Shown: one piece after another, positions 1 to 9,163 of the stretch
How positions within the stretch are numbered: position 1 is the first letter of the stretch
How the letters are laid out: each line of letters starts with the position of its first letter
Origin: an uncultured bacterium
GTDB taxonomy: Bacteria > Acidobacteriota > Aminicenantia > Aminicenantales > Saccharicenantaceae
DNA: 48,754 nt
Assembly: GCA_937920515.1 (NCBI GenBank)
Contig: CALEUG010000018.1
Span: 1 to 48,754, forward strand
Direction: 5' to 3'
Translations under genes and position numbers: made by a program
The notes under the pieces: model-generated
What the model was told of the DNA's origin: nothing
The model's database searches: none
What the model saw: the letters and a program-made list of their open reading frames with translations, nothing else

Positions 1-139
1 GATGGTGATGCCCGGAGACAATGCCAACGTGGAGGTGGAGCTGATCACCACGGTGGCCATGGAGAAGGGCCTGCGCTTTGCCATCCGTGAGGGCGGCCGG
101 ACGGTCGGCGCCGGAACCGTCACCGAAATCCTGGAATAG
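1..139 (+). CDS. tuf: Elongation factor Tu, C-terminal end (partial)
   Basis: This is the last 45 codons of a gene that begins before the window, read in frame from base 2 to the TAG at 137-139. The peptide runs [40 protein letters not shown], which is the C-terminal beta-barrel (domain 3) of EF-Tu, the GTPase that carries aminoacyl-tRNA to the ribosome. A tuf gene directly before rpsJ is the common bacterial arrangement at the head of the S10 operon, which supports the call. Only 40 bases separate it from rpsJ, so the two are probably co-transcribed. Confidence 0.95.
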   Translation, partial: MVMPGDNANVEVELITTVAMEKGLRFAIREGGRTVGAGTVTEILE

Positions 140-179
140 AAAATGACAAGGTTAATTATAGGGAGAACGAGGAACGATC

Positions 180-497
180 ATGGAAAAGATAAGAATTAAA
201 CTCCAGTCATTCGATCACCGCCTCTTGGATCAATCGGTAAAAGACATAGTGATTAAAGCCAGAAGAACCGGGGCCAGGGTTTCCGGTCCCATTCCGCTTC
301 CGACCAGGATTCAGCGGTTTTGCGTTCTTCGTTCCCCGCATGTCGATAAAAGGTCGAGAGAACATTTCGAAATGAGAATTCACAAGAGATTGATAGACAT
401 CAGCGAGTACAGCAACGAAACAATTGAAGAACTGCAGAAGCTCGACCTGCCCGCGGGCATCGATGTGGAAATAAAAGCCTTTGGCGCAGGAGAATGA
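180..497 (+). CDS. rpsJ: 30S ribosomal protein S10
   Basis: The 105-residue product has the normal S10 length and its signature segments: [10 protein letters not shown] near the N-terminus, SGPIPLPT around residue 36 and [19 protein letters not shown] around residues 52-70. S10 sits in the 30S head and in many bacteria also acts in transcription antitermination as NusE. It is the first gene of the S10 operon here and follows tuf by 40 bases. Its stop codon overlaps an upstream in-frame ATG of rplC, so the two are tightly coupled. Confidence 0.97.
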   Translation: MEKIRIKLQSFDHRLLDQSVKDIVIKARRTGARVSGPIPLPTRIQRFCVLRSPHVDKRSREHFEMRIHKRLIDISEYSNETIEELQKLDLPAGIDVEIKAFGAGE

Positions 498-499
498 CC

Positions 500-1144
500 A
501 TGGTGGAAGGTATCATCGGCAGAAAAGTTGGCATGACCCAGGTCTTTGATGACGAGGGCAACGTTATTCCCGTGACCATCATCAAGGCCGGGCCCTGTAC
601 CGTTATCCAGAAGAAGACCAGAGAAAAGGATGGCTATGAAGCCCTGCAGGTAGGGCTGGTGGAAGACAGGCCCAGGAAGAAGACCAGAAAGCCCGAGGCC
701 GGGCATTTCAAGAAATCTGGCAGCCCGGTTCTGAAAGTGCTTAAGGAAATCAAGTATCGCGGTCCGCTGGATATCAAGGAAGGCGACCAGCTCCTGGTTG
801 ACCTGTTTGAAGTCGGAGAAAAAGTTCATGTGGTCGGCCTGAGCAAGGGTAAAGGTTTCCAGGGCGTGGTCAGAAGACACGGGTTCGCCGGCGGCGATGC
901 GGCCCACGGCTCCATGTTTCACCGGGCTCCGGGTTCCATCGGGGCTTCCTCCTTCCCCTCCCGGGTTTTGAAGGGAACCAGGATGGGCGGCCGGATGGGT
1001 GGAGAGCGGGTGACCGTTCGTAACCTGAAGGTAATCCAGGTCGATAAAGAAAACAATCTGCTGGTGGTGGAAGGCGCTGTGCCCGGAGCCAGCGGTGGGG
1101 TTGTTATGATCAAGAAGAGTGCCTTCAAAACCAAGACCTCATGA
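500..1144 (+). CDS. rplC: 50S ribosomal protein L3
   Basis: L3 is one of the first proteins to bind 23S rRNA and lies near the peptidyl-transferase centre. The protein opens [15 protein letters not shown] and carries the typical [11 protein letters not shown] and [10 protein letters not shown] loop and the MGGRMG segment. I chose the ATG at 500 (214 aa) because AGGAG at 488-492 stands 7 bases before it. The in-frame ATG at 494, which overlaps the rpsJ stop, is only 1 base from that site. The gene ends with a 4-base overlap into rplD. Confidence 0.96.
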   Translation: MVEGIIGRKVGMTQVFDDEGNVIPVTIIKAGPCTVIQKKTREKDGYEALQVGLVEDRPRKKTRKPEAGHFKKSGSPVLKVLKEIKYRGPLDIKEGDQLLVDLFEVGEKVHVVGLSKGKGFQGVVRRHGFAGGDAAHGSMFHRAPGSIGASSFPSRVLKGTRMGGRMGGERVTVRNLKVIQVDKENNLLVVEGAVPGASGGVVMIKKSAFKTKTS

Positions 1145-1776
1145 GTAAAGAGAGTGCCATGAAAGTACAAGTCTTAGACCAGAGCGGCAAACCGGTGCAG
1201 GAGATGAGCCTGCCGGAAGAAGTTTTTTCCTACCCGGTTAAGGACCATCTGATATACGAGGCGGTGGTCAACTACCTGGCCAATCAGAGACAGGGCACGG
1301 CTTCCACCAAGAACCGGGGAGAAGTCTCAGGCGGCGGCCGCAAGCCCTGGCGCCAGAAGGGAACGGGACGGGCCAGGGTGGGCAGCATCAGGTCGCCCCT
1401 CTGGAGACACGGCGGCACGGTTTTCGGACCCAAACCCCGGGATTACGGTTATGCCATTCCCAGGAAGGCCCGGAAGAATGCCCTGAAGTCTGCCCTGACC
1501 GCCAAGCTGGCTGAAAACCTGTTGCTGGTGATTGACGAGATCAGGATCACCGAGCCAAAGACCAAGGAAGCCGCCGGCTGGTTGAAGAGCCTGAATATTG
1601 ATTCAGCCCTGATTGTTGACGATCGCGATAATAAGAATTTATTCAGGTCGGTCAGAAATATTCCGGAAGTTAAGGCCGTGGACGATAAGCAGCTCAACAT
1701 CTACGACGTCCTCCGGTACCGGTGGCTGGTCTTCAGCCAGCGTTCTTTTAATTCCCTGGTGGAGAGATTGAAATGA
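1141..1776 (+). CDS. rplD: 50S ribosomal protein L4
   Basis: The product (211 aa from this start) is L4, a primary 23S rRNA binder that lines the exit tunnel. The conserved loop reads [29 protein letters not shown], continuing into [10 protein letters not shown]. The ATG at 1141 overlaps the rplC stop, but an in-frame ATG at 1159 begins [10 protein letters not shown], the usual L4 N-terminus, so translation may start there (205 aa). Neither start has a strong Shine-Dalgarno sequence. In E. coli L4 represses its own operon; nothing here shows whether that holds. Confidence 0.95.
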   Translation: MSKESAMKVQVLDQSGKPVQEMSLPEEVFSYPVKDHLIYEAVVNYLANQRQGTASTKNRGEVSGGGRKPWRQKGTGRARVGSIRSPLWRHGGTVFGPKPRDYGYAIPRKARKNALKSALTAKLAENLLLVIDEIRITEPKTKEAAGWLKSLNIDSALIVDDRDNKNLFRSVRNIPEVKAVDDKQLNIYDVLRYRWLVFSQRSFNSLVERLK

Positions 1777-2069
1777 CCAAAGACCCAAGAGATGTAATAT
1801 TGAAGCCGCTGATAACGGAAAAAAGCACCAGGTTGAAAGAATCCCACCGCGAAGTCTGCTTTGAGATTGCTCCCGATGCCAACAAGATCGAGGTCAAGAA
1901 AGCGGTGGAAGAGCTGTTCAAGGTCAGGGTGGAAAGAGTAACCATCGTCAACCTGAAGGGCAAGACCAAGAGGCTCGGCCGGACCCTTGGTCGGACCAAG
2001 GACAGAAGGAAAGCTTACGTCAAGCTGAAACCCGGCGAAAAAATGATCGAATATTTTGAGGCAGTGTAA
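1773..2069 (+). CDS. rplW: 50S ribosomal protein L23
   Basis: L23 is a 98-residue protein at the exit of the polypeptide tunnel, where trigger factor and SRP dock. The N-terminal [15 protein letters not shown] is the family signature, and [27 protein letters not shown] is the rRNA-binding extension. The ATG overlaps the last bases of rplD, and GGAGAG lies just upstream. The short spacing to rplB continues the S10 operon. Confidence 0.96.
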   Translation: MTKDPRDVILKPLITEKSTRLKESHREVCFEIAPDANKIEVKKAVEELFKVRVERVTIVNLKGKTKRLGRTLGRTKDRRKAYVKLKPGEKMIEYFEAV

Positions 2070-2071
2070 CC

Positions 2072-2899
2072 ATGGGTATTAAAATTTACAAACCAGTAAC
2101 TCCAGGCTTGCGTCACCGTACCGGACTGACCTATGAGGAACTGACCACCGATCAGCCCTACAAACCGCTGCTGGTCCCTCTGCCCAAGAGCGGGGGACGC
2201 AACAACCGCGGCCATCTGTCGGTCAGGCACCGGGGCGGGGGACATAAAAGAATGTACCGGATAATCGATTTCAAACGGGATAAGATCGATGTCCCGGGCG
2301 TGGTGGAAACTATCGAATATGACCCCAACCGTTCGGCTTTTATCTCCCTGGTCAAGTATGCCGACGGGGAAAGGCGCTATATTCTCACGCCTCTCAACCT
2401 GAAAGTCGGGGATACCATCGTTTCAGCCAACACCCAGGTCGATATCCTGCCCGGAAACGCCATGCCTCTTCGCTATATCCCGGTAGGAACGATAGTTCAC
2501 AACGTGGAGTTGAAGATAGGCAAGGGAGGACAGCTGGCCAGAGCGGCCGGTTCGGGCGTCCAGATCCTGGGCAAGGAGGGCGGTTATGCCCAGCTGCGGT
2601 TGCCTTCCTCGGAAATCCGCAGGGTTCATCTGGATTGCCGGGCCACAGTCGGACAGCTGGCCAACCTGGATCACCAGAACATCAGCATCGGCAAGGCCGG
2701 CCGGACCAGGTGGCTGGGAATCAGGCCCCATGTCCGGGGGACAGCCATGAACCCGATTGACCACCCCCATGGCGGCGGTGAAGGCCGGACCAAGGGCGGG
2801 CGCCACCCGGTCAGTCCGGAAGGTATTCCGACCAAGGGTTATAAGACCAGGAAGAACAAGAGAACGCAGGCCTTTATTATCAGAAGAAGGAGTAAGTAA
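2072..2899 (+). CDS. rplB: 50S ribosomal protein L2
   Basis: L2 (275 aa, normal length) is needed for subunit association and peptidyl-transferase assembly. Visible landmarks are [19 protein letters not shown] near residue 43, [13 protein letters not shown] near 83, and the C-terminal [17 protein letters not shown] with the histidine-rich loop close to the catalytic centre. The end [15 protein letters not shown] is also typical. The ATG follows the rplW stop by two bases. Confidence 0.97.
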   Translation: MGIKIYKPVTPGLRHRTGLTYEELTTDQPYKPLLVPLPKSGGRNNRGHLSVRHRGGGHKRMYRIIDFKRDKIDVPGVVETIEYDPNRSAFISLVKYADGERRYILTPLNLKVGDTIVSANTQVDILPGNAMPLRYIPVGTIVHNVELKIGKGGQLARAAGSGVQILGKEGGYAQLRLPSSEIRRVHLDCRATVGQLANLDHQNISIGKAGRTRWLGIRPHVRGTAMNPIDHPHGGGEGRTKGGRHPVSPEGIPTKGYKTRKNKRTQAFIIRRRSK

Positions 2900-2901
2900 C
2901 A

Positions 2902-3192
2902 ATGGGCAGATCTGTTAAGAAAGGTCCCTATGTTGACCCTAAATTGCTGGAGAAGGTGCAGGCCGCTCAGTCGGCCCGGGAAAAGCGGCAGGTGATCAAG
3001 ACCTGGTCCCGCCGTTCAACCATCATCCCGGAGATGGTTGGCCTGACTTTCGGCGTCCATAACGGCAGGAAATTCATACCGGTTTTTGTGACCGAACAGA
3101 TGGTAGGGCACAAGCTGGGCGAGTTCGCCCCGACCAGGACCTTTAAGGGACATACTTCCAAAACTGCCCGACAGCTTAAAGTGGGTAAGTAA
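2902..3192 (+). CDS. rpsS: 30S ribosomal protein S19
   Basis: The 96-residue product opens [18 protein letters not shown] and contains [22 protein letters not shown] and [16 protein letters not shown], all diagnostic of S19, which contacts S13 in the 30S head near the A and P sites. AAGGAG is placed well before the ATG. The gene lies two bases after rplB. Confidence 0.97.
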   Translation: MGRSVKKGPYVDPKLLEKVQAAQSAREKRQVIKTWSRRSTIIPEMVGLTFGVHNGRKFIPVFVTEQMVGHKLGEFAPTRTFKGHTSKTARQLKVGK

Positions 3193-3194
3193 CC

Positions 3195-3557
3195 ATGGAA
3201 AAAGAAAAATACCTTTCAAAAGCCGTTGCCCGTTATGTCCGGATGAGTCCTCAGAAAGGACGTCTGGTGGCCGACCTGATCAGGAACAGACTGGTCGGCG
3301 AGGCTCTGACCATCCTGAAATTCAGCGAAAAGAAAAAGATAAGTGCCATACTGGAAAAGGTGCTTCGCTCGGCCATAGCCAATGCCCAGCAGAAGGCGCC
3401 CGGCGTTGACGTTGACAACCTGTACGTGGCCCGGGTCCAGATAGACCAGGGCCCGGCCATGAAGAGGATCAGGCCGGCACCGATGGGTCGGGCTTACCGC
3501 ATCCTCAAAAGAATGAGTCATGTCAAAATTTACTTAGACGAAAAGAAAGGGAGATAG
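3195..3557 (+). CDS. rplV: 50S ribosomal protein L22
   Basis: L22 (120 aa) lines the exit tunnel with L4. The N-terminal region AVARYVRMSPQKGRLVADLIR and the C-terminal hairpin ending GPAMKRIRPAPMGRAYRI are characteristic; this hairpin reaches into the tunnel and is where macrolide-resistance mutations occur in other bacteria. The gene starts two bases after rpsS and ends three bases before rpsC. Confidence 0.96.
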   Translation: MEKEKYLSKAVARYVRMSPQKGRLVADLIRNRLVGEALTILKFSEKKKISAILEKVLRSAIANAQQKAPGVDVDNLYVARVQIDQGPAMKRIRPAPMGRAYRILKRMSHVKIYLDEKKGR

Positions 3558-3560
3558 ACG

Positions 3561-4229
3561 GTGGGACAGAAGACACATCCAATCGGCTTTCGTTTAGGAT
3601 TTAACAAGCAGTGGACTTCCCGCTGGTTCGCCAGAGGCCGGGATTATGCCAGGTTGTTCCACGAGGACCTGCAGATGAAAAAGGCCGTCCGGGAAAAGTA
3701 CGAGCACGCCGGCATCGCCAGTGTCGATGTGGAGAGGGTCGGTCCCAAGGTCCGGGTCATTATCCATACGGCCAGGCCGGGTATCATCATCGGCCGGGGC
3801 GGGAAGGAAATTGAGAACCTCAAGAATATGCTGGAGGCCATTGCCAGGCGAGAGGTATATGTTGATATCAGGGAAGTTGATAAGCCGGAGCTTAATGCCA
3901 CCCTGGTGGCCGAGGGTATCGCCACCCAGCTGGAAAAGAGAATTGCCTACCGCCGGGCCATGCGCCGGGCGGTGGAAATGGCCCTGAAGATGGGAGCTAT
4001 GGGTATAAAGGTCATGTGCGCCGGGCGTCTGGGCGGAGTGGAAATCGCCAGGACCGAATGGTATCTGAAAGGCCAGCTGCCTTTGCAAACGCTCCGGGCC
4101 GATATTGATTTTGCCTTTACCGAAGCTTTTACCACCTATGGTCAGATCGGGATCAAGGTCTGGATCTACCGCGGTGATGTGGATAAAGCCAGAGTCTCTT
4201 CTCAAATAATTGAAGCCGAGGAGATTTGA
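3561..4229 (+). CDS. rpsC: 30S ribosomal protein S3
   Basis: S3 (222 aa) forms part of the mRNA entry channel. It begins with GTG, preceded by GGGAG, and reads [15 protein letters not shown] domain carries [13 protein letters not shown] at about residues 77-89, and the C-terminal domain has [19 protein letters not shown] and [16 protein letters not shown]. Length and order match the family. It continues the S10 operon between rplV and rplP. Confidence 0.96.
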   Translation: MGQKTHPIGFRLGFNKQWTSRWFARGRDYARLFHEDLQMKKAVREKYEHAGIASVDVERVGPKVRVIIHTARPGIIIGRGGKEIENLKNMLEAIARREVYVDIREVDKPELNATLVAEGIATQLEKRIAYRRAMRRAVEMALKMGAMGIKVMCAGRLGGVEIARTEWYLKGQLPLQTLRADIDFAFTEAFTTYGQIGIKVWIYRGDVDKARVSSQIIEAEEI

Positions 4230-4231
4230 CC

Positions 4232-4654
4232 ATGTTGATGCCGAAGAAAGTAAAGTACCGGAAACAACAGCGGGGCCGGATGAAAGGCCAGGCACTGCGC
4301 GGGGCCGAGCTGGCTTTCGGCGAGTACGGCCTGCAGGCTCTGGAGCCTTGCTGGTTGACCGCCAGACAGATTGAAGCCGGGCGCGTGACCATCACCCGGT
4401 TCCTCAAGAAGCGCGGCAAGATGTGGGTCAGGGTATTTCCCTGGAAACCGGTTACCAAGAAGCCGACCGAAACCAGAATGGGACGGGGTAAGGGCGACCC
4501 GGAATTCTGGGTAGACGTGGTCAGGCCAGGCCGAATCATCTTTGAGGTGGAGGGCGTCGACCACAGCGTGGCCCAGGAAGCCATGCGCCTGGCTGCCAAC
4601 AAGCTGCCGATCAAAACCAGGTTCATATCAAGAGAGCACAGGGAGCTAAAATGA
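4232..4654 (+). CDS. rplP: 50S ribosomal protein L16
   Basis: L16 (140 aa) binds near the A-site tRNA elbow. The protein begins [19 protein letters not shown], exactly where the family normally starts, so I chose the ATG at 4232. A TTG six bases earlier would overlap the rpsC stop and add two residues without family support. Further marks are GFGEYGLQ-like [11 protein letters not shown] and [13 protein letters not shown]. The last four bases overlap rpmC. Confidence 0.95.
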   Translation: MLMPKKVKYRKQQRGRMKGQALRGAELAFGEYGLQALEPCWLTARQIEAGRVTITRFLKKRGKMWVRVFPWKPVTKKPTETRMGRGKGDPEFWVDVVRPGRIIFEVEGVDHSVAQEAMRLAANKLPIKTRFISREHRELK

Positions 4655-4851
4655 AAATCCGAGAATTGAGAGAACTTTCGGTTGAAGAATTAAGACAGAA
4701 GGAACTGGAACTCAAGGACCAGCTGTTCAAGCTCCGCTTCCAGAAATCTCTGGGGCAGCTGGATAACCCGATGAAGATCCGGAACATCAGGAAAGACCTG
4801 GCCAGAATCAAGACGCTCCTGAAAGAATCTCAGAAAAAAGGGACGGAATAA
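4651..4851 (+). CDS. rpmC: 50S ribosomal protein L29
   Basis: This 66-residue, largely helical protein opens [17 protein letters not shown] and contains [20 protein letters not shown] and the following [13 protein letters not shown], the standard L29 pattern. L29 lies next to L23 at the tunnel exit. Its ATG overlaps the rplP stop, and rpsQ follows after three bases. Confidence 0.95.
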   Translation: MKIRELRELSVEELRQKELELKDQLFKLRFQKSLGQLDNPMKIRNIRKDLARIKTLLKESQKKGTE

Positions 4852-4854
4852 GCC

Positions 4855-5160
4855 ATGGAAGCTAAACCAGAAAAAAGAATAACGACCAAAGTGGGGACGG
4901 TTGTGGCCAAGAAATCGGCCAAGACCCTCAGGGTTCAGGTGGAGCGGCTGGAAAGGCATCCGCTTTACCGTAAGACCATCAAGCGGAAGAAAATCTTCCT
5001 GGTTCACGACGAACACGAAAAGTGCCAGGTGGGTGACGTGGTCATGATAGGGGAGACCAGGCCCATCAGCCGGCTGAAAAGATGGCGGGTGATAGAGATC
5101 GTCGGTTTAGCTTCCAGAGAAATAGAAACTGAAACTGAGAGTGAAGGTGGACTGACATGA
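4855..5160 (+). CDS. rpsQ: 30S ribosomal protein S17
   Basis: S17 is an early-assembling 16S rRNA binder with an OB fold. The core shows [38 protein letters not shown] and [20 protein letters not shown], matching the family. At 101 residues it is a little longer than usual (about 85) because of an acidic C-terminal tail rich in Glu and Thr. The final ATGA overlaps rplN. Confidence 0.95.
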   Translation: MEAKPEKRITTKVGTVVAKKSAKTLRVQVERLERHPLYRKTIKRKKIFLVHDEHEKCQVGDVVMIGETRPISRLKRWRVIEIVGLASREIETETESEGGLT

Positions 5161-5525
5161 TTCAGATGAGAACCATGCTCAAGGTGGCGGATAATTCCGG
5201 CGCCCGGAGGATTATGGCCATTACTCCTCTGGGTGGCGGAGTGGGTCAGGTGGCAACCATCGGTGACGTGATCTCGGCCTCTGTTAAGGAAGCCGATCCG
5301 GACAGCAAGATCGAGAAAGGCAAGGTGGTCAGGGCGGTCATCGTCAGAACCAGGAAAGAAGTCAGGCGCAAGGACGGCTCCTACATCCGCTTTGACGATA
5401 ACGCGGCCGTGATCATCGACAAGCAGGGCGAACCCGTGGGCACCCGTGTCTTCGGTCCGGTTGGCCGCGAACTTAGAGAAAAGAAATTCATGAAGATCAT
5501 ATCGCTGGCTCCGGAGGTGCTGTGA
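5157..5525 (+). CDS. rplN: 50S ribosomal protein L14
   Basis: The 122-residue product begins [19 protein letters not shown], continues with [11 protein letters not shown] and ends [22 protein letters not shown], the unmistakable L14 pattern at the normal length. L14 lies at the subunit interface. The gene overlaps rpsQ by four bases and meets rplX in a TGATG junction. Confidence 0.97.
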   Translation: MIQMRTMLKVADNSGARRIMAITPLGGGVGQVATIGDVISASVKEADPDSKIEKGKVVRAVIVRTRKEVRRKDGSYIRFDDNAAVIIDKQGEPVGTRVFGPVGRELREKKFMKIISLAPEVL

Positions 5526-5854
5526 TGGGCAATTTCCCCTTCAAGAAAAACGATGTGGTGATCGTTCGCAGCGGAAAGGACCGGGGCAAGACCGGCAAGA
5601 TCTTGCGGGTCATCCCGGAAAAAGATCGTCTGCTGGTGGAAAGGATAAATTTTGTCAAGGTTTTCGTCAGGCCCGACCGCAGCAAGAACGTTCAGGGTGG
5701 CATCATGGAGAAGGAAGCTCCCATTCACGTCTCCCGGGTCATGCTTTACTGCGAGGAGTGCGGGCGCGGAGTCAGGTACAGGCACAGGGTCCTGGAAGAC
5801 GGAACCAAGATCAGAGTCTGTGCCAGATGTCAGACTAACTTAGAAAAGTCCTGA
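5525..5854 (+). CDS. rplX: 50S ribosomal protein L24
   Basis: L24 is an early assembly initiator with a KOW motif, visible as [29 protein letters not shown]. The ATG at 5525 (109 aa) is chosen because GGAGGT at 5513-5518 stands six bases before it, whereas the in-frame GTG at 5522 is only three bases away. The C-terminal part has [18 protein letters not shown] and CARC, two cysteine pairs that could bind zinc, as in some bacterial L24 proteins. Confidence 0.95.
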   Translation: MGNFPFKKNDVVIVRSGKDRGKTGKILRVIPEKDRLLVERINFVKVFVRPDRSKNVQGGIMEKEAPIHVSRVMLYCEECGRGVRYRHRVLEDGTKIRVCARCQTNLEKS

Positions 5855-5865
5855 GAGGTTGGAAG

Positions 5866-6408
5866 ATGAGCAGGTTGTATGAACGTTACAAGAAAGAAAT
5901 AATCAAGGAGCTTCAGAAGGAGCTGGGAATCGATAATCCCATGGCTGTGCCCCGGCTGGAGAAGATCATCGTCAACATGGGTGTGGGCGATGCCATTCAG
6001 AACATCAAGCTCCTGGACACGGCCAAGATGGAGCTCAGCCTGATAACCGGTCAGAGCCCGGCTATCGGCCGGGCCAAAAAGTCCATCTCTGCCTTCCACC
6101 TCAGGAAAGGACAGCCCATAGCCTGTTACGTTACCCTGAGAAGAAAGAGAATGTACGAATTTTTTGACCGGCTGGTCAACATCGTGTTGCCCCGGGTCAG
6201 GGATTTCCGGGGTGTCCCGGCCAGCTCCTTTGACGGACGCGGCAATTACACCATCGGGCTGAAAGACCAGCTGGTTTTCCCGGAAATAGATTACACCAAA
6301 GTCGAGAGGCCACGGGGTATGAACGTCACCATCGTGACCACGGCCAGAAATGATAAGGAAGCGTATGCCTTACTCAAGAAGCTGGGCATGCCTTTCCGTG
6401 AATCTTGA
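5866..6408 (+). CDS. rplE: 50S ribosomal protein L5
   Basis: L5 (180 aa) binds 5S rRNA and contacts P-site tRNA. Family segments are [60 protein letters not shown] and [10 protein letters not shown]. The ATG follows GGTTGG; the gap from rplX is 11 bases. The gene ends just before the Shine-Dalgarno sequence of rpsN. Confidence 0.97.
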   Translation: MSRLYERYKKEIIKELQKELGIDNPMAVPRLEKIIVNMGVGDAIQNIKLLDTAKMELSLITGQSPAIGRAKKSISAFHLRKGQPIACYVTLRRKRMYEFFDRLVNIVLPRVRDFRGVPASSFDGRGNYTIGLKDQLVFPEIDYTKVERPRGMNVTIVTTARNDKEAYALLKKLGMPFRES

Positions 6409-6424
6409 TGAAAGGAAGGTCAAA

Positions 6425-6610
6425 GTGGCTACTATAGCGAAAATGGTCAAGGATCAGAGGAAGCCTCGTTTTGGTATCCGCCATCGCAATCGCTGCCGCC
6501 TCTGCGGCCGGCCCCGGGGCTACTATCGCAAGTTTGACCTCTGCCGGCTTTGCCTGAGGCAACTGGCCTTGAAGGGAGAGATCCCGGGCATAATAAAGTC
6601 TTCCTGGTAA
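6425..6610 (+). CDS. rpsN: 30S ribosomal protein S14, zinc-binding type
   Basis: This is the short, zinc-type S14 (61 aa). Cys24, Cys27, Cys40 and Cys43 form two CxxC pairs (CRLCGRP and LCRLC) that hold a structural zinc, and the C-terminus [11 protein letters not shown] is typical. I start it at the GTG at 6425, five bases after AAGGAAGG; an open frame reaches further upstream but gives no family-like sequence. Zinc-type S14 is the form replaced by a zinc-free paralogue under zinc starvation in some bacteria. No such copy is visible here. Confidence 0.95.
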   Translation: MATIAKMVKDQRKPRFGIRHRNRCRLCGRPRGYYRKFDLCRLCLRQLALKGEIPGIIKSSW

Positions 6611-6632
6611 ATATCTTGGAAAGGATAGAAAC

Positions 6633-7031
6633 ATGAGTCTGACCGACCCGATTGCCGATATGTTAACCAGAATCAGGAATGCTGTCAGGGCTAAGAAAAA
6701 AGAAGTCAACGTGCCTTCTTCGCGCCTGAAGGTAGAGATCGCCAGAATCCTGAAGGAAGAAGGTTACATAAAGAATTATAAAGTTATTGAGGATAACAAA
6801 CAGGGTGTTCTGAACATAGTTCTGAAATACACGGACGACAACCAGAGCGTCATCAGCGGACTTCGCCGGGTAAGCAAGCCCGGGTGCCGGATCTACTGCA
6901 CCCGGGATTCTATCCCCAGAGTCCTGGATGGCCTGGGAGTGGTGATTATTTCCACCTCCCGTGGCCTCCTGACCGATAAACAGTGCCAGGAACAGGGACT
7001 GGGAGGCGAGGTTCTCTGCGAAATCTGGTAA
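6633..7031 (+). CDS. rpsH: 30S ribosomal protein S8
   Basis: S8 (132 aa) begins SLTDPIADMLTRIRNA, has VPSSRLKVEIARILKEEGYI, then SKPGCRIYC and the C-terminal VVIISTSRGLLTDKQC with GGEVLCEIW. These are diagnostic. In E. coli S8 represses the spc operon by binding near rplE; I did not identify that site here. Confidence 0.97.
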   Translation: MSLTDPIADMLTRIRNAVRAKKKEVNVPSSRLKVEIARILKEEGYIKNYKVIEDNKQGVLNIVLKYTDDNQSVISGLRRVSKPGCRIYCTRDSIPRVLDGLGVVIISTSRGLLTDKQCQEQGLGGEVLCEIW

Positions 7032-7052
7032 TCCTGAAGGTGAGGTACGAAT

Positions 7053-7598
7053 ATGTCAAGAGTAGGTAAGAAGCCGATTGAGATACCGGCCGGAGTCAAG
7101 GTGACTGTACATCCGGACCGGATTGAAGTGGAAGGTAAACTTGGCAAGCTGACCTCCCCGCTCTATGCCGGGATCAAGGCGGTGGTCGATGGCAATCAGC
7201 TGATTCTCACCAGGGAAAATGAGGAGCAGAAAACCAGGCAGTTTCACGGCCTGTGCCGGGCCCTGGCCAATAACGCTGTGGTCGGAGTGTCGCAGGGATT
7301 CTCCAAGCAGCTGGAGATCACCGGCGTCGGCTACAGAGCTAAAGTGGAAAAGAACAAGCTGGAGCTGAGTGTTGGCTATTCCAGACCGGTTATCTATGAA
7401 ATTCCGCAGGGAATAGAAATCGTGGCTGAGAAACCAACCCTGTTGACCGTCCGGGGTATAGATAAGCAGAAGGTTGGCCAGGTGGCCGATACCATCAAGA
7501 GGTTTCGCCGTCCGGACCCCTACAAGCAGAAAGGTATCCGGCTGGTGGGCGAGGTGCTCATCAAGAAAGAAAGAAAAGCGGGGGTGGCCAGTGCTTAA
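7053..7598 (+). CDS. rplF: 50S ribosomal protein L6
   Basis: L6 (181 aa) has two repeated domains and lies near the factor-binding site. It opens SRVGKKPIEIPAGVKV and contains GLCRALANNAVVGVSQGFSK, LEITGVGYRAKVEKNKLEL and the second-domain VRGIDKQKVGQVADTIKRFR with DPYKQKGIR. Its last codons overlap the start of rplR by eight bases. Confidence 0.97.
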   Translation: MSRVGKKPIEIPAGVKVTVHPDRIEVEGKLGKLTSPLYAGIKAVVDGNQLILTRENEEQKTRQFHGLCRALANNAVVGVSQGFSKQLEITGVGYRAKVEKNKLELSVGYSRPVIYEIPQGIEIVAEKPTLLTVRGIDKQKVGQVADTIKRFRRPDPYKQKGIRLVGEVLIKKERKAGVASA

Positions 7599-7965
7599 GT
7601 CGAAACCTGAAATCAAGAAAGTCAGAAAGCAGAGAATCAGGAAGAGAATCAGGAAAAAACTGCAGGGCACTCCGGAAAGACCCAGGGTGCTGGTCGTCAA
7701 GTCCAATCGCTATGTTTATGCCCAGGTTATAGACGACCTGTCCGGCCGGGTAATCACCTCGGCCTCAACCCTGGAAAAAGATTTCCGGGAAAAAGCTAAA
7801 AATCTTAAGAACAAAGAAGCCTGTGCCCTTCTGGGAGCGGTTCTGGCCAGGAGACTCAAAGAGAAGAATATTTCCAGGATCGTACTGGACCGTGGTATCT
7901 ATCCCTATCACGGAAGGGTGAAGGCCCTGGCTGAGGCCCTCAGGGCTGAAGGCCTGGACTTTTAA
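7591..7965 (+). CDS. rplR: 50S ribosomal protein L18
   Basis: L18 (124 aa) brings 5S rRNA into the large subunit. The segments RIRKKLQGTPERPRVLVV, YVYAQVIDDLSGRVITSAST and IVLDRGIYPYHGRVKALAEA define it. The start is the GTG at 7591, inside the end of rplF, preceded by a run of G that can serve as Shine-Dalgarno. An open frame extends further upstream but only shadows rplF. Confidence 0.95.
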   Translation: MLKSKPEIKKVRKQRIRKRIRKKLQGTPERPRVLVVKSNRYVYAQVIDDLSGRVITSASTLEKDFREKAKNLKNKEACALLGAVLARRLKEKNISRIVLDRGIYPYHGRVKALAEALRAEGLDF

Positions 7966-7985
7966 CCGATTAAGGAGGAATGAGC

Positions 7986-8510
7986 GTGGAACACGAAGAA
8001 TTGGAAAAGCTGGACGACGTTGTCGGCTCTGAGCTGGAGCTCAAAGACCAGGTTATCTCCATCAGAAGAGTTACCAAGGTGGTTAAAGGCGGCAAGAACC
8101 TGAGTTTTTCTGCCCTGGTGGCTGTGGGCAACGAGAGCGGGCGGGTGGGGATAGGCCTGGGCAAGGCCCGCGAAGTTCCCCAGGCCATCGCCAAGGCCGT
8201 GGAAGATGCCAAGAAGCACATGATCGAGATTCCCCTTTCCGGTACGACCATTCCTCATATGATCAAGGGAGAGTCCGATGCCGGGATTGTGGTCCTGCGG
8301 CCAGCTTCCCGTGGAACGGGAGTCATAGCCGGCGGCGCGGTCCGGGTTATCCTGCAGCTGGCCGGCGTCAGGGATATCCTGACCAAGTCCATCCGCAGCG
8401 GAAATCCCATTACAGTGGCCCAGGCCACCATCGATGCTCTCAAAAAGTTGAAGAAACCCGAAGAAGTTAAAAAGCTGAGGGGCAAGGAAGGCGAGAAAGC
8501 CAGATCATAA
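7986..8510 (+). CDS. rpsE: 30S ribosomal protein S5
   Basis: S5 (174 aa) affects decoding accuracy and mRNA unwinding. The double-stranded RNA-binding part has [20 protein letters not shown] and [15 protein letters not shown]; the C-terminal domain has [20 protein letters not shown]. The GTG at 7986 is chosen because AAGGAGG at 7972-7978 lies seven bases before it. The in-frame ATG at 7980 is too close to that site. Confidence 0.95.
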   Translation: MEHEELEKLDDVVGSELELKDQVISIRRVTKVVKGGKNLSFSALVAVGNESGRVGIGLGKAREVPQAIAKAVEDAKKHMIEIPLSGTTIPHMIKGESDAGIVVLRPASRGTGVIAGGAVRVILQLAGVRDILTKSIRSGNPITVAQATIDALKKLKKPEEVKKLRGKEGEKARS

Positions 8511-8522
8511 GGTGAGGCCAAG

Positions 8523-8720
8523 ATGAAGAAAGAAAAATACCTGAAAATAAAGCTGGTTCGAAGCCTGATCGGTCATCCCCGGAAACACCGCCTGGTGGCC
8601 AATGGTCTGGGCTTAAGGAAGCTCAATTCTCAGGTGGTCAGGAAGGATTGCCCGGAAATCCGGGGGATGGTCAGGAAAATCTCTCATTTGCTCGAGGTGG
8701 AGGAGACAGACAAGCCATGA
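8523..8720 (+). CDS. rpmD: 50S ribosomal protein L30
   Basis: The 65-residue product has the L30 core LKIKLVRSLIGHPRKHRLVANGLGLRKL, followed by IRGMVRKISHLLEVEE. L30 is absent from some bacterial lineages, so its presence is mildly informative. Its last four bases overlap the rplO start. Confidence 0.94.
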   Translation: MKKEKYLKIKLVRSLIGHPRKHRLVANGLGLRKLNSQVVRKDCPEIRGMVRKISHLLEVEETDKP

Positions 8721-9163
8721 ATCTCAGTAAGTTGAAACCCGCTCAGGGCGCCAGGAAAAGTGATAAAAGAAGGGGCCGGGGCCCGGGCTCCGGTCAGGGA
8801 AAAACCGGAGGTCGCGGCCACAAGGGTCAGCTGGCCGGTGCCGGTTACAAGAGAAAATGGGGCTTCGAAGGCGGCCAGATGCCCCTGCATCGCCGTCTGC
8901 CCAAACGGGGCTTCACCAATAAGTTCCGGGTTGAGTATACCGAAGTCAACCTGGACCGGCTGAACAAGCTGCCGCTGTCCGAAATCGGGCTGAAAGAAAT
9001 GCTCGAGCACCGGCTTATCCACGGTCAATCGGAACTGGTAAAAGTACTGGGCAGAGGCCAACTGACTTCTCCCAAGACCATAAAGGCTCATGCTTTCTCT
9101 CAATCCGCGGTCAAGAAGATTGAAGAAAGCGGGGGTAAAGCCATCACCATCGGGAAGGAATAA
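8717..9163 (+). CDS. rplO: 50S ribosomal protein L15
   Basis: L15 (148 aa) has the glycine-rich N-terminal tail RRGRGPGSGQGKTGGRGHKG that threads into 23S rRNA, then GFEGGQMPLHRRLPKRGF, which is diagnostic. The ATG at 8717 overlaps the rpmD stop and gives the family N-terminus MNLSKLKPAQGARKS. The stop shares one base with the secY start (TAATG). Confidence 0.95.
   Translation: MNLSKLKPAQGARKSDKRRGRGPGSGQGKTGGRGHKGQLAGAGYKRKWGFEGGQMPLHRRLPKRGFTNKFRVEYTEVNLDRLNKLPLSEIGLKEMLEHRLIHGQSELVKVLGRGQLTSPKTIKAHAFSQSAVKKIEESGGKAITIGKE

Noticed and set aside
3594-4295. Long minus-strand frames inside ribosomal genes, such as opposite rpsC
   Set aside because: They are antisense shadows of conserved genes in GC-rich codon use, without Shine-Dalgarno or protein-family features.
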